DNA from: Bradyrhizobium sp. WSM3983
GTDB lineage: Bacteria; Pseudomonadota; Alphaproteobacteria; Rhizobiales; Xanthobacteraceae
Length of the DNA stretch: 64,000 bases
Assembly: GCF_000473045.1 (NCBI RefSeq)
Contig: NZ_AXAY01000007.1
Coordinates: 220,645-284,644, forward strand
Reading direction: 5' to 3'
Part shown: one piece after another, positions 17,402 through 26,077 of the stretch
Position numbering within the stretch: position 1 is the stretch's first letter
Layout: the number at the start of each line of letters is the position of its first letter
Made by a program: the position numbers and the translations under genes
The notes under the pieces: generated by a model
Databases searched by the model: none
Told to the model about the DNA's origin: nothing
What the model saw: the letters and a program-made list of their open reading frames with translations, nothing else

Positions 17402-18235
17402 TTAGCGCGCGCCGATCGCCTTGAATTTGCGTACCTGTTCCGTCAAAGCCCGCTCCACCGGCAGCCGCTCCATCGATGAGGCGCCGTAGAAGCCGTGGCA
17501 GTAGCGGGTGTTCTTCATGATGAAATCCGCATCCGCAGGATCGGCGATCGGGCCGCCATGGGCGAGCACGAGGATGTCGGGATTGACGCTGAGCGCAGCC
17601 GAAGCCCAGGTGTCGATGCGCGCCGGGCAGTCCTTCAATTTTGGTGCGGTCTGCGCGCCGATCGTGCCGCCGGTGGTGAGCCCGAGATGGCAGACGATGA
17701 TGTCGGCGCCGGCGATCGCCATCGCGGCGGCCTCCTTCTCGCTGAAGACGTAGGGCGTCGTCAGCAGGTCTTTCTCGCGCGCCTTAGCGATCATGTCGAT
17801 CTCCAGCGCGTAGGACATGCCTGTTTCTTCAAGGTTGGCGCGGAACACGCCGTCGATCAGGCCGACAGTCGGAAAGTTCTGCACGCCGGCGAAGCCGAGT
17901 GCCTTGAGCTGATCAAGGAACACATCCATGTCGCGAAACGGATCGGTGCCGTTGACGCCGGCCAGCACTGGCGTCTTGCTGACCACGGGCAAGACTTCGC
18001 CGGCCATCTCGAGCACGATGGCGTTGGCGTCGCCATAGGGCATCAGCCCCGCGAGCGAGCCGCGGCCGGCCATGCGGTAGCGGCCGGAATTGTAGATCAC
18101 GATGAGATCGACGCCGCCGGCTTCCTCGCACTTGGCCGACAGGCCGGTGCCGGCGCCGCCGCCGACGATCGGCTCGCCGTGCTTCGCCATCTCGCGAAAC
18201 CGCTTCAGAAGTGTTGCGCGTTCAAACCGGGCCAT
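17402..18235 (-). CDS. PEP-hydrolase-like TIM-barrel enzyme (COG5564 type)
   Basis: This 277-residue TIM-barrel protein of the phosphoenolpyruvate hydrolase/mutase-like family has [19 protein letters not shown] near the N-terminus, [25 protein letters not shown] (about 47-71) and a C-terminal [15 protein letters not shown]. In plants and fungi this domain forms the C-terminal half of Tm-1-like proteins. Here it follows the gene encoding the N-terminal Tm-1 half by three bases, so the two very likely act together. The ATG is preceded by GAGGTGA. The real substrate is not established; the family name comes from similarity to PEP-utilising barrels. Confidence 0.88.
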   Translation of the reverse strand: MARFERATLLKRFREMAKHGEPIVGGGAGTGLSAKCEEAGGVDLIVIYNSGRYRMAGRGSLAGLMPYGDANAIVLEMAGEVLPVVSKTPVLAGVNGTDPFRDMDVFLDQLKALGFAGVQNFPTVGLIDGVFRANLEETGMSYALEIDMIAKAREKDLLTTPYVFSEKEAAAMAIAGADIIVCHLGLTTGGTIGAQTAPKLKDCPARIDTWASAALSVNPDILVLAHGGPIADPADADFIMKNTRYCHGFYGASSMERLPVERALTEQVRKFKAIGAR

Positions 18236-18238
18236 CGG

Positions 18239-20455
18239 TCACCTCGCTACTCTCCGGCGCGCCCCGCCGCGGCCGAACAGTGTTCGGAATGCAGCTGTGA
18301 TGGTCGAGGCGAACTCGGGATCGTTGATGTTTTGCTTGACGCGGATCAGCTGCCGGTTTCCGGTCGCTCGCACCGTGTGCTCCAGCGTGCGGAACAGGAC
18401 GACATCGGCCTCGGGATCCCAGAACGGCTGGCCGCGAGCATCGAGCGCGGAAACGCCGCCCTCGGGCAGGAAGAAGCGCACCGGCCCGTCCATCTGGTTG
18501 AGCCGCTCGCCGATCCAGCGGCCCATGCGCTCGTTCTCCTCCACTGTCGTCCGCATCAAGGTCACCTGCGGATTGTGGACGTGCAACTTTCGGGTGCGAT
18601 AGCGCTCGGGAATGGTGTCGGGCGCGCCGAAATTGACCATGTCGAGCGCGCCGACCGAGCCGATATAGGGCAGGCGGGTGCGGATGATCGCGCCGAAGCG
18701 ATCCTCGGTCGCCGGAAATACGCCGCCCATCAGGAGGTCGCAGATCTCGGTGGTGGTGAGATCGATGACGCCGGCGATCTGGCCGGAGTCGACCAGCTTT
18801 TCCATCGAGCGGCCGCCGACGCCGGTGGCATGGAAGACGAGACACTCGAAATCATCGCGCAGATCGGCCGCGATCCTCTGCACCGCGGGGGTGGTGACGC
18901 CGAACATGGTGATGCCGACCGATGGCAGCCCATCGCTCGCCGCTTGCCCTTTGGCCTCGCGCTGGTCGAGGCGGGCCTTGACCATGCCGGCGACCGCGTT
19001 GGCGCCGTTCGACAGCACCGCGCGTGAGATCGAGTTGAGGCCCTGCACGTCGGTGACCGAGTACATCATGGTGATATCGGCGGGACCGACATAGGGCGCG
19101 ACGTCGCCCGAGGCGACCGAGGAGATGATGAGCTTTGGCACGCCGACGGGGAGGGTGCGCATTCCCGGCGCGACCAGCGATGCCGCGCCCGAGCCGCCGG
19201 CGGAGATGACGCCGGCGATATTGCCTTGGCGCTTGATCCAGTTGGCAAACGCATCCGCCATCGCGGTGACCGCGGCGCCGCGATCGGGGCCGAACACCGC
19301 CGAGCCACCACGGCCGTGGTTCAGCGCGATTTCCTGCGCGGAGACGTCGCAGGTCGCGTGCTTGCCGCTGGTGGAGACATCGACCAGCCGCGTGCGCAGG
19401 CGGCTCGCGGCGATGATGTCGCGGATGAAGCGCAGCTCAGTCCCCTTGGTATCGAGCGTGCCGACGACCAGAACCACCGGTGGCCCCGAGGTTTGTGCAG
19501 TGGTCGGCTCGCGCTTGCGCCGCGCGGTCTCGTCGAGGTGCGCGACCTGCGTCGAGAGCGTGCGTGCGGCGGCCTCGATGCGTCCGATCGGGACCGGCTG
19601 CGACCAGCGTGTCGGCGGACTGGGGTTGGAGATGTAGACGCGGATCGGGCCGCCCGCGCGCGCGGGCTGTGGAGCCGGTTTCGCCTCGCCGCCCGCTGCG
19701 GGCGCATCGATGTCGGGTGTGAGCTCGGCATGAAGTCCGACGCCGAGCAGGCGCTGCTGGAGCTCGCGGTCGGCCGATAGCCGCACCGAGTCGATGATGC
19801 GGTTGATGCGGCCGTTGACCATGATCGCGACGTTGCGCGAGATCGCGGTGGCGACGCCGATGTTCTGCTCGATCACGAGCACGGACATGTCGCCGTCCTC
19901 GCCGAGCTGCAGGAGCATTTCCTCGACCTGGGCGACGATCACGGGCGCAAGCCCCTCGGTCGGCTCGTCCATGATCAGGAGCTGCGGGTTGGTCAGCAGC
20001 GCGCGTGAGATCGCCAGCATCTGCTGCTCGCCACCGGAAAGCTGGCCGCCGCCATGGTCCTTGCGTTCTGCGAGCCGCGGAAAGGTGTCGTAGATGCGCT
20101 CTACGGTCCACACGCCGGATCGTATCCCGCCGGCAAGCCGAAGATGCTCGTCGACGCTGAGCGAGCGCCAGAGCCGGCGGCCCTGCGGCACATAGCCGAC
20201 GCCGAGCCGCGCGATATGGGCCGGCGGCCGCCGCGTGATGTCCTCACCTCGGACGCGGATTGAACCGCCGCTTACCGGCACCAGGCCCATGATCGCCTTG
20301 CACAGCGTGGTCTTGCCCATGCCGTTGCGACCGACAACCGAGAACACGCCGGCATCGAGCGAGAGGTCGACGCCCTGCAACGCGTGCGAATGGCCGTAGT
20401 TGACGTCAAGCCCTCGGACTTCGAGTGCTGCGGGCGAGCGGCGGGCCTCATTCAT
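18239..20455 (-). CDS. LivF-type ABC ATPase fused to Tm-1-like (UPF0261) domain
   Basis: The protein has 738 residues. Residues about 10-245 form a branched-chain-type ABC ATPase (Walker A VGRNGMGKTT ending at residue 50, signature LSGGEQQ, Walker B LLIMDEPTEGLAP). A Pro/Ala-rich linker (about 250-340) leads to a UPF0261/Tm-1-like domain (about 345-735) beginning VVLVVGTLDTKGTELRF and containing SAGGSGAASL, VTTPAVQRI and FHATGVGGRSMEKL. The ATPase supplies the second nucleotide-binding subunit for the LivHM permease. The Tm-1 domain is a nucleotide-binding Rossmann-like module of unknown biochemistry. The start overlaps livG by eight bases with GGAGG inside the overlap. Confidence 0.9.
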   Translation of the reverse strand: MNEARRSPAALEVRGLDVNYGHSHALQGVDLSLDAGVFSVVGRNGMGKTTLCKAIMGLVPVSGGSIRVRGEDITRRPPAHIARLGVGYVPQGRRLWRSLSVDEHLRLAGGIRSGVWTVERIYDTFPRLAERKDHGGGQLSGGEQQMLAISRALLTNPQLLIMDEPTEGLAPVIVAQVEEMLLQLGEDGDMSVLVIEQNIGVATAISRNVAIMVNGRINRIIDSVRLSADRELQQRLLGVGLHAELTPDIDAPAAGGEAKPAPQPARAGGPIRVYISNPSPPTRWSQPVPIGRIEAAARTLSTQVAHLDETARRKREPTTAQTSGPPVVLVVGTLDTKGTELRFIRDIIAASRLRTRLVDVSTSGKHATCDVSAQEIALNHGRGGSAVFGPDRGAAVTAMADAFANWIKRQGNIAGVISAGGSGAASLVAPGMRTLPVGVPKLIISSVASGDVAPYVGPADITMMYSVTDVQGLNSISRAVLSNGANAVAGMVKARLDQREAKGQAASDGLPSVGITMFGVTTPAVQRIAADLRDDFECLVFHATGVGGRSMEKLVDSGQIAGVIDLTTTEICDLLMGGVFPATEDRFGAIIRTRLPYIGSVGALDMVNFGAPDTIPERYRTRKLHVHNPQVTLMRTTVEENERMGRWIGERLNQMDGPVRFFLPEGGVSALDARGQPFWDPEADVVLFRTLEHTVRATGNRQLIRVKQNINDPEFASTITAAFRTLFGRGGARRRVAR

Positions 20456-21230
20456 GGCCGCCTCCGAGATAAAGCTCCTGCACCTCGGGGTCGGACTGGA
20501 TCTCCTCCGGCAGGCCTTCTTTGAAGATGCGGCCGTTGTGCATCATCGTCACGCTCTCGACGACGCGCAGCGCCACGTCCATGTCGTGTTCGATGATGAT
20601 GTAGCCGATATGCGCCGGCAGCGAGGTCAGGATCTCGACCAGCTCGGCTCGCTCGGTCGGCGACAGGCCGGCGGCGGGCTCGTCGAACAGCACGAATCGA
20701 GGCGCGCCCGCTAGCGCCAGCGCGATTTCGAGCTGGCGCTGCTGGCCATGGGCGAGCTCGGCGACGCGCTGGTCCTTGACTGCAGTGAGGTGCACGGCTT
20801 GCACGAGAGCGTCGGCGGCGTGCATCAGCGCATCGTTCTGGCCGGGACGCAGGAACGAGAAGCGCCCGCGCGAGACGCCACAGCAGGCGAGATAGACATT
20901 GTCCTGCACGGTCAGGCCAGGGAACAGCGCGGAGATCTGATAGGTCCGCCTGAGCCCGCGGCGGATGCGCTCGTAGGGCGGGAAGTGCGTAACGTCCTCG
21001 CCGAAGAAGCGGATCGTGCCGGAGGATGGCGGGAAGTCGCCTGTGATGCAGTTGAACAGCGTGGTCTTGCCGGCGCCGTTGGAGCCGAGCACGGCGCGCC
21101 GCTCGCCGGGGCGCACGGTGATGGTGACGTCGGTGAGCGCCGCGAGCGCGCCGAACAGCCGGGTGACGCCGCGCAGCTCCAGCGCGGCACCGGCGCCGAC
21201 GGCGGAAAGCCGATGTGCGACACTATCCAT
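20448..21230 (-). CDS. Branched-chain-type ABC transporter ATPase (LivG-like)
   Basis: This 260-residue ABC ATPase has Walker A GSNGAGKT (about 49-56), an unusual signature LAHGQQRQLEIA and Walker B FVLFDEPAAGLSP. The order LivH-LivM-LivG-LivF is standard for hydrophobic amino-acid and aromatic-acid importers. The start overlaps livM by eight bases. Acting with the LivF-Tm-1 fusion, it should energise import of the operon's substrate across the inner membrane. Confidence 0.93.
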   Translation of the reverse strand: MDSVAHRLSAVGAGAALELRGVTRLFGALAALTDVTITVRPGERRAVLGSNGAGKTTLFNCITGDFPPSSGTIRFFGEDVTHFPPYERIRRGLRRTYQISALFPGLTVQDNVYLACCGVSRGRFSFLRPGQNDALMHAADALVQAVHLTAVKDQRVAELAHGQQRQLEIALALAGAPRFVLFDEPAAGLSPTERAELVEILTSLPAHIGYIIIEHDMDVALRVVESVTMMHNGRIFKEGLPEEIQSDPEVQELYLGGGHE

Positions 21231-22308
21231 GGTGCCCTCCGCCCGGGCGGTCCGCCTGCCGGCCTTGGCTCTGGCGCCAGCGTTGCCACAGGCCGATCAC
21301 GCCATCCGACGACCAGAACACGATGGCGAGGAAGCCGAGCCCGATCAGTAGCCGAAAGCGGTTGCCGTCGAGCCCGATCCTGACCAGGAAGTCGAGCGCG
21401 AACGTGCGCAGGAGGACGAAGACGAGCGCGCCGATATACGGACCGATCGGCCGGGTAATGCCGCCGACGACGGCGATGATGAGCACGTCGATGCAGGCGC
21501 CGACGCTGACCGAGCCCGGCGAAATCTGGCGATAGTTCCAGACCTGGAGCACACCGGCGAGGCCCGCGATGAAGGACGCCACCGCATAGGCCGCGATGCG
21601 GTGCGCGTTGACGTTGAAGCCGAGCGCGGCCATGCGGCGCGGATTGTCGCGCACGCCCTGCAACGCCAGGCCAAACGGCGCGCGCGAAATGTAGTCGACC
21701 GCGAAGTAGCAGAGGGCTGCGACCGCGAGCACAACATAGTAGAAGGGAATGTCCCAGCGCCAGTCGACGCCCCAGAAGTGCGGCGTCGAGACGGTGTTGA
21801 TGCCGGTATGGCCGTTGAAGATCGCCCAGTTCTGGTTGGTGAAGTAGTAGAAGGCCGCGCCGATCGCGAGCGTGATCATGATGGTGTAGATGCCCTCGGT
21901 CCTCACCGCGAGCGCGCCGCCGAGCGTGCCGAAGATCGTTGCGAGCATCAGCGCCATCGGCACCGCCAGCCACCACGGCCAGCCCAGGCTGATATTGGTG
22001 TTGGCGCTGACGCCGAACACCGCGACCATGTAGGCGGCAAAGCCCGCGATGGTGAGCTGCATCAGGCTGACCATGCCGCCATAACCGGCGAGAAACATCA
22101 GGCTGAGCGCGATGGTGCCGAGGATCAGCGTGGTCGCAAAAATCTCGATCAGGAAGAAGCCGTTGGCGATCAGCGGCATGATCAGGAGGATGGCCCCCAC
22201 GATCCAGGCTGCGGGATTGTTGATGTCGGGCCAGCCGCGCGCGGCCTGCCGTTGAGCGGTAGAGGCGGCGCTGCGGACCTGAATGCGCGCATCGTGGGTG
22301 ACGGACAT
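21223..22308 (-). CDS. Branched-chain-type ABC transporter permease (LivM-like)
   Basis: This 361-residue polytopic membrane protein has the LivM pattern: a first hydrophobic block AAWIVGAILLIMPLIANG, a glycine-rich GYGGMVSLMQLTIAGFAAYM segment, and the conserved AYAVASFIAGLAGVLQVW near residue 265. It pairs with LivH to form the channel. The gene begins right after the livH stop and overlaps livG by eight bases. The signature FGLALQGVRDNPRRMAALG loop contacts the ATPase in the family. Confidence 0.93.
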   Translation of the reverse strand: MSVTHDARIQVRSAASTAQRQAARGWPDINNPAAWIVGAILLIMPLIANGFFLIEIFATTLILGTIALSLMFLAGYGGMVSLMQLTIAGFAAYMVAVFGVSANTNISLGWPWWLAVPMALMLATIFGTLGGALAVRTEGIYTIMITLAIGAAFYYFTNQNWAIFNGHTGINTVSTPHFWGVDWRWDIPFYYVVLAVAALCYFAVDYISRAPFGLALQGVRDNPRRMAALGFNVNAHRIAAYAVASFIAGLAGVLQVWNYRQISPGSVSVGACIDVLIIAVVGGITRPIGPYIGALVFVLLRTFALDFLVRIGLDGNRFRLLIGLGFLAIVFWSSDGVIGLWQRWRQSQGRQADRPGGGHHG

Positions 22309-22309
22309 G

Positions 22310-23320
22310 TCAGCGTCTCGCCAGCAAGCCCTGCGGCCGAAGGGCCAACACCAGGACCATGATCAGGAAGGTCACGACGATGGCATAGGTCGGGATGTAG
22401 ACCGAGCCGAGTTGCTCGGCGAGGCCGATGATCAGCGCGCCGAGCGCGGCACCGGGTATCGAGCCCATGCCGCCGACGATCACGACCACGAGGGATGCGA
22501 GCAGGAAGCGGATGTCCTCACCGGGGGAGAGTGACTGGAAGGTGCCGCCTACGACGCCGGCGATGCCGGCGAGGCCGGCACCGAGCGCGAAGACGAGTAC
22601 GAAGACGATCTGGATGCGTACGCCGGTCGCAGCGAGAATGTCACGATCGTCAACGCCGGCACGGATGATCATGCCGATCCGGGTGCGGTTGAGCGCGAGC
22701 CACATCGCGATGCCGATGATCACTGAAGCCAGGAAGATCACGAGCCGCACCAGCGGATAGCGCAAATAGACCGGTTCGCCCGAGGATTTCACCGCGGTGA
22801 TCAGCGGCAGCTCGATCGGTCCAATCAGCCAGTTCGGGGTCTGGATCTGATAGAAGTCGCCGCCGCAGGCCCACAGCATGAGATCGGCGAACACGATCGA
22901 GAGCCCGATCGTGACCATGGTCTGGCGCAGATCCTGACCCTCCATGCGGCGGAACACAAGGACCTGAAGCAGGACGCCGACCAGCGCCGTCAGAATGAAG
23001 GCGACGATGAACGAAAGGATCCAGGAGCCGGTCGAGGCGCTGATGGCGTAACCGACATAGCCGCCGAACAGATAGAGCGAGCCGTGCGCGAGGTTGACGT
23101 TGCGCATCAGGCCGAAGATCAGCGTGAAGCCGCTGGCGACGAGGAAATAGAGACCGCCGAGCGTGATGCCGTTGAAGAGCGCGTTGAGGAACACCCGCTT
23201 GCGACCGACCGCCTCTTCAAGCCCCGGTGGCCATACCGCGAAGATCAACCACAGCGCCACTGCGACAGCGATGATAATGATCAGCGCCCATGCAGGATGG
23301 CGTTCGACAAAGCGGGTCAT
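22310..23320 (-). CDS. Branched-chain-type ABC transporter permease (LivH-like)
   Basis: This 336-residue permease has the LivH core: LNALFNGITLGGLYFLVASGFTLIFGLMRNVNLAHGSLYLFGGYVGY in the first third and GAGLAGIAGVVGG later. An extra N-terminal hydrophobic helix (about 10-30) precedes the core. It starts with ATG after GAGCGGCAATC and opens the transporter part of the operon. A 200-base gap with a GC hairpin separates it from the AraC regulator upstream, so it could have its own promoter. Confidence 0.92.
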   Translation of the reverse strand: MTRFVERHPAWALIIIIAVAVALWLIFAVWPPGLEEAVGRKRVFLNALFNGITLGGLYFLVASGFTLIFGLMRNVNLAHGSLYLFGGYVGYAISASTGSWILSFIVAFILTALVGVLLQVLVFRRMEGQDLRQTMVTIGLSIVFADLMLWACGGDFYQIQTPNWLIGPIELPLITAVKSSGEPVYLRYPLVRLVIFLASVIIGIAMWLALNRTRIGMIIRAGVDDRDILAATGVRIQIVFVLVFALGAGLAGIAGVVGGTFQSLSPGEDIRFLLASLVVVIVGGMGSIPGAALGALIIGLAEQLGSVYIPTYAIVVTFLIMVLVLALRPQGLLARR

Positions 23321-23350
23321 GATTGCCGCTCCGTCTTTGCGTCAATCCAA

Positions 23351-23376
23351 CCCTCTTCCCGCAAGCGGGGAGAGGG
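23351..23376. repeat. Short GC-rich inverted repeat
   Basis: A 12-base arm (CCCTCTTCCCGC) and its near-perfect complement (GCGGGGAGAGGG) are separated by AA; one pair is G-T. It lies between the araC stop and livH. Similar CCCTCT...CGGGGAGAGGG palindromes are, as I recall, scattered between genes in Bradyrhizobium and related genomes, so it may be a dispersed repeat. It could also act as an attenuator after araC. There is no T-run. Confidence 0.55.
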
Positions 23377-23521
23377 GGCATGCAAGCCGTTGCCGGCTGC
23401 TAGCCCTGCCATGGACGTGCGTCCTCCCTGGACTTGCGATCCTCTAACGGGATCGCATTCCGCACATCCTAATGGGACTGCGGGGCAGGCGTTTGATCGT
23501 GAGTATCTTTTCGCGCGCTCG

Positions 23522-24349
23522 TCAGCCGCGCAAAACCTTGGCCGCGCGGCGATAATCGGTCGGCGCCATCCCGACATTGGCGGCGAAGAAACGGGTGAAA
23601 CCGCTCTGCGAGGAGAAGCCGAGATCGAAGCCGATATCGGCGATCGGCGCTTCGCTCGCGACCAGCGCCTCCAGCGCTTGCTCCATCATCAGCGTGTTGA
23701 GATAGAGGTGAGGGGTAACGCCGGTCTGGGTGCGGAACAGCCGGTAGAAATGTGGCCGCGACAGCCCGGATTCACGCGCGATGGTGTCGAGTTCGATCTC
23801 CGCGCCGGGGCTCTCCGACATCATCTTGATGCACTTGCGCACGCGAAAATCGGTGACGGAGCCGTTCGCGCGCGGATCGGGCGCTGTCTCCGCTTGCTGC
23901 CAGCTTTCGTCGTAGCAGACGTCGATCAGACTTCTCAACTCGCCATCGAGGCTATTCAGCGAGGGTGCGCCGCACACAAGGGCGGCCGCGTGCCTGATGT
24001 GCTTGTCCAGCGCAACCGACCGAATGAACTGGGTGCGGCCGAAGCGCAGGCGGTCGGCGCCGGGCGCATCGGGCGCGAACCACTCCGCATTGACATAAAG
24101 CACAAAGAAGACCGCGCCGCCGTCGAGATCGGACGGGAGGAAGTTATGCGGTTCCCATGGATTGACCGCGACGACGGACCCCTCGGTGAGTTCGTAACGT
24201 CCATCGTTGACATCGATGCATGCGGGACGTCCCCCGACATGGAAGATCAAATGACCTTCGCGATGCGCGTGAATGTTGAAGGGGCGGTTCAACTGATAGA
24301 CCGTCGCCCGGCCGAAGCGGCCGTGGAAGACGGCGAGCGCCCGGCTCAT
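23522..24349 (-). CDS. AraC-family transcriptional regulator
   Basis: The protein has 275 residues. An N-terminal cupin-like sensing domain (about 5-150, including FNIHAHREGHLIFHVGG and VNPWEPHNFLPSD) is followed by two helix-turn-helix motifs (about 175-275): ELDTIARESGLSRPHFYRLFRTQTGVTPHLYLN and IADIGFDLGFSSQSGFTRFFAANVGMAPTDYRR. It lies inside the catabolic cluster between the binding-protein and permease genes, so it most likely activates this operon in response to the imported compound or a breakdown product. Confidence 0.93.
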   Translation of the reverse strand: MSRALAVFHGRFGRATVYQLNRPFNIHAHREGHLIFHVGGRPACIDVNDGRYELTEGSVVAVNPWEPHNFLPSDLDGGAVFFVLYVNAEWFAPDAPGADRLRFGRTQFIRSVALDKHIRHAAALVCGAPSLNSLDGELRSLIDVCYDESWQQAETAPDPRANGSVTDFRVRKCIKMMSESPGAEIELDTIARESGLSRPHFYRLFRTQTGVTPHLYLNTLMMEQALEALVASEAPIADIGFDLGFSSQSGFTRFFAANVGMAPTDYRRAAKVLRG

Positions 24350-24397
24350 GCCTTCCCTCCCAGAAGCTCTTGTCTTTTTTGATAGCGTTCAACAACC

Positions 24398-24448
24398 GGG
24401 GAGAGAATGCAAGGGCGCACGTGTCGCGCTCTTTGCAAATCTCTCCCC
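24398..24448 (-). terminator. Long imperfect hairpin between binding-protein gene and araC
   Basis: GGGGAGAGA at 24398-24406 pairs with TCTCTCCCC at 24440-24448. The stem continues with TGCAA/TTGCA and GCGC/GCGC matches around a short loop. On the minus strand it lies 31 bases after the binding-protein stop. It has only a weak T-rich run afterwards, so partial termination or 3'-end mRNA stabilisation fits best. That would let the binding protein be made in excess of downstream products. Confidence 0.6.
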
Positions 24449-24479
24449 GATCATTCATGGCGTCGCAAACGCGACTACG

Positions 24480-25730
24480 TCAGTACTTCTTACATTCCGG
24501 TACTGTACGGCTTGGCAAACCGATCTTGGCGAACACTGCGGGGTCGTAGCCCAGCGTCTGATTCACGTTCGGGATCACCTTCACGACTTTCGAGAACAGC
24601 GCGCCCTTGCCGTCATCGACGACCTCGGTGACGAAGTTGGTGCCGATCGCCTGGCGGTTGGCGTCAAGTTTGATCTTGCCGTTGGGCGCGTCGAGCTCGA
24701 TCTTGGCGAGGGCTTCCTTGTACTTGGCCTGATTGTTGGAGAGATCGCCATTGACCTGACGCAGCGCCAGGATCAACGCCATGGTCGAGCCGTAATAGTT
24801 GGTGGCGAGCAGCGACGGGCTCGGGAAGCGCTTGTTCGGCGGGAAGGCGTCCTGATAGTCCTTCACGAACTTCTGCCAACCCGGATCCTCCCAGGTGTCG
24901 GCCTGGCCACTCGCGGCCAGCGTGCCGACCAGTGCATTCTTGGCGTTGCCCTTGGACGACAGGATGGTCTGGTCGATCATGATCGATCCGCCCATCAGAT
25001 GCGCCTTGCCGCCGGCCTGCTGGTACTGGTTTAGGAAGTTGACGGCGTCGGCGCCGCCGAGGCCCAGATAGATCGCATCGACATCGTCGGGCAGGGCGGC
25101 GATGACCGAGGCAAAGTCCTTGGTGCCGAGTGGCACCCATTGCCTGTTGGTGACTTGTCCGCCGGCACCGCAGAATTCGAGCACGAGGCCGAATACCTGG
25201 GTGTAGATGAAGGAGTAGTCCTCGCCGACGGTCGCGATCTTGCGATACTTCTTCTCCTCATAGGCGTATTTGCCGAGGCCGACCTGCCACTGCGCGCCGT
25301 CCATATTGTAGCGGAAGAAGTTCGGGGCTGGATCGACATAGGTCGTTTCCTGGGCGCCGGAGGCCGCATTGACGAACGTCAACTCGGGATGGGTCTTTGC
25401 AAAGTTCTTGACCGCAATGCCCTCGTCACCTGATAGCGGCGACAGCAGGATTTGCACCTTGTCCTGCTCGATCAGCTTTCGCACGGCGCGGACCGCGGAG
25501 TCGGGCGTCGCGTCGGTCGAGGCGATGACGAATTCGAGCTCTTTGTCGCCGACCTTCTTGCCGAGCACGTTGAGCGCGGTCTGGAAGCCGCGGATGCCGT
25601 CCTCGCCGAGCACGGTATAGGTCCCTTCGAGCGTCGCGGTGACGCCGACCTTGATCTTCTCTTGCGCGAAGGCGGTGCCCGACAACAACAGGCTGCTCAA
25701 CGCGATCAGTCCTAGACTGCCTTTCAACAT
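24480..25730 (-). CDS. Liv-type ABC transporter substrate-binding protein
   Basis: This 416-residue periplasmic receptor of the Leu/Ile/Val-binding (type I) family starts with a Sec signal MLKGSLGLIALSSLLLSGTAFAQ, and the mature part begins KIKVGVTATLEGTYTVLGEDG. The ATG at 25730 is preferred because GGGAGGAGAGCA stands directly before it. A longer GTG start at 25769 would place Arg-Arg (codons AGG AGA) in a Tat-like RRAMLK, but those codons are the ribosome site itself. It is the first gene of the minus-strand cluster and supplies ligand to LivHMGF. Typical ligands are amino acids, amides or aromatic acids. Confidence 0.92.
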   Translation of the reverse strand: MLKGSLGLIALSSLLLSGTAFAQEKIKVGVTATLEGTYTVLGEDGIRGFQTALNVLGKKVGDKELEFVIASTDATPDSAVRAVRKLIEQDKVQILLSPLSGDEGIAVKNFAKTHPELTFVNAASGAQETTYVDPAPNFFRYNMDGAQWQVGLGKYAYEEKKYRKIATVGEDYSFIYTQVFGLVLEFCGAGGQVTNRQWVPLGTKDFASVIAALPDDVDAIYLGLGGADAVNFLNQYQQAGGKAHLMGGSIMIDQTILSSKGNAKNALVGTLAASGQADTWEDPGWQKFVKDYQDAFPPNKRFPSPSLLATNYYGSTMALILALRQVNGDLSNNQAKYKEALAKIELDAPNGKIKLDANRQAIGTNFVTEVVDDGKGALFSKVVKVIPNVNQTLGYDPAVFAKIGLPSRTVPECKKY

Positions 25731-25974
25731 TGCTCTCCTCCCTGGGGCGTTCTTGTCGTTGTTTTTCACCGCATCCTCGCGCGTCCGCCGTGCGGTGCGA
25801 CGTTCTTACAAGGCCAACGGTTCTTGAGGTGGAGGCTAACCGAACTCCGACGCGTCGCACGCGTCGGAGCCATGCGCGGCTTAACGGGCAGTCTCATTTT
25901 GAATGGTGCGTCGCAAATCGTTGCGCGGCGGCTGCCGTGGGTCATCCGAACGGGCTCCAACACGCGATCCGCCA

Positions 25975-26001
25975 TTGACACGCCGCCCGAGGTGATAGAA
26001 T
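25975..26001 (+). promoter_or_regulatory. Candidate sigma-70-type promoter of the sugar transporter operon
   Basis: A perfect TTGACA (25975-25980) and TAGAAT (25996-26001, five of six to consensus) are separated by 15 bases, shorter than the ideal 17. The putative operator repeats begin three bases further on, where a repressor would block the polymerase. The start codon is 77 bases downstream. Confidence 0.45.
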
Positions 26002-26003
26002 TA

Positions 26004-26033
26004 TAACAAGATAAGTTGCAAAACTAACAAGAT
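26004..26033 (+). promoter_or_regulatory. Putative DeoR operator: direct repeat TAACAAGAT
   Basis: TAACAAGAT occurs exactly twice, at 26004-26012 and 26025-26033, with starts 21 bases apart (two helical turns). It lies just downstream of the candidate promoter. Related ACAATGAT elements lie upstream of the divergent deoR/deoC pair, which suggests a shared repressor, most simply the DeoR protein encoded at 30045-30848. Confidence 0.5.
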
Positions 26034-26077
26034 GTCACCATCGTACCAGCGTCTCGCAGGGCCGACGGGAGGAAAGT

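Larger units (their letters stand above)
25731..26077. other. Divergent control region of the catabolic cluster and the sugar operon
   Basis: This 347-base region sits between the minus-strand Liv receptor gene and the plus-strand sugar ATPase gene. The right end is AT-rich compared with its surroundings and carries a promoter and direct repeats listed separately. The left part must carry the promoter of the catabolic cluster, but I see no clear motif there. No coding region is supported. Confidence 0.6.

Noticed and set aside
24480..25769. Twin-arginine signal on the Liv-type receptor from the longer GTG start
   Set aside because: The two arginines are encoded by AGG AGA, which form the strong ribosome site of the ATG at 25730, so the RR is probably not translated.
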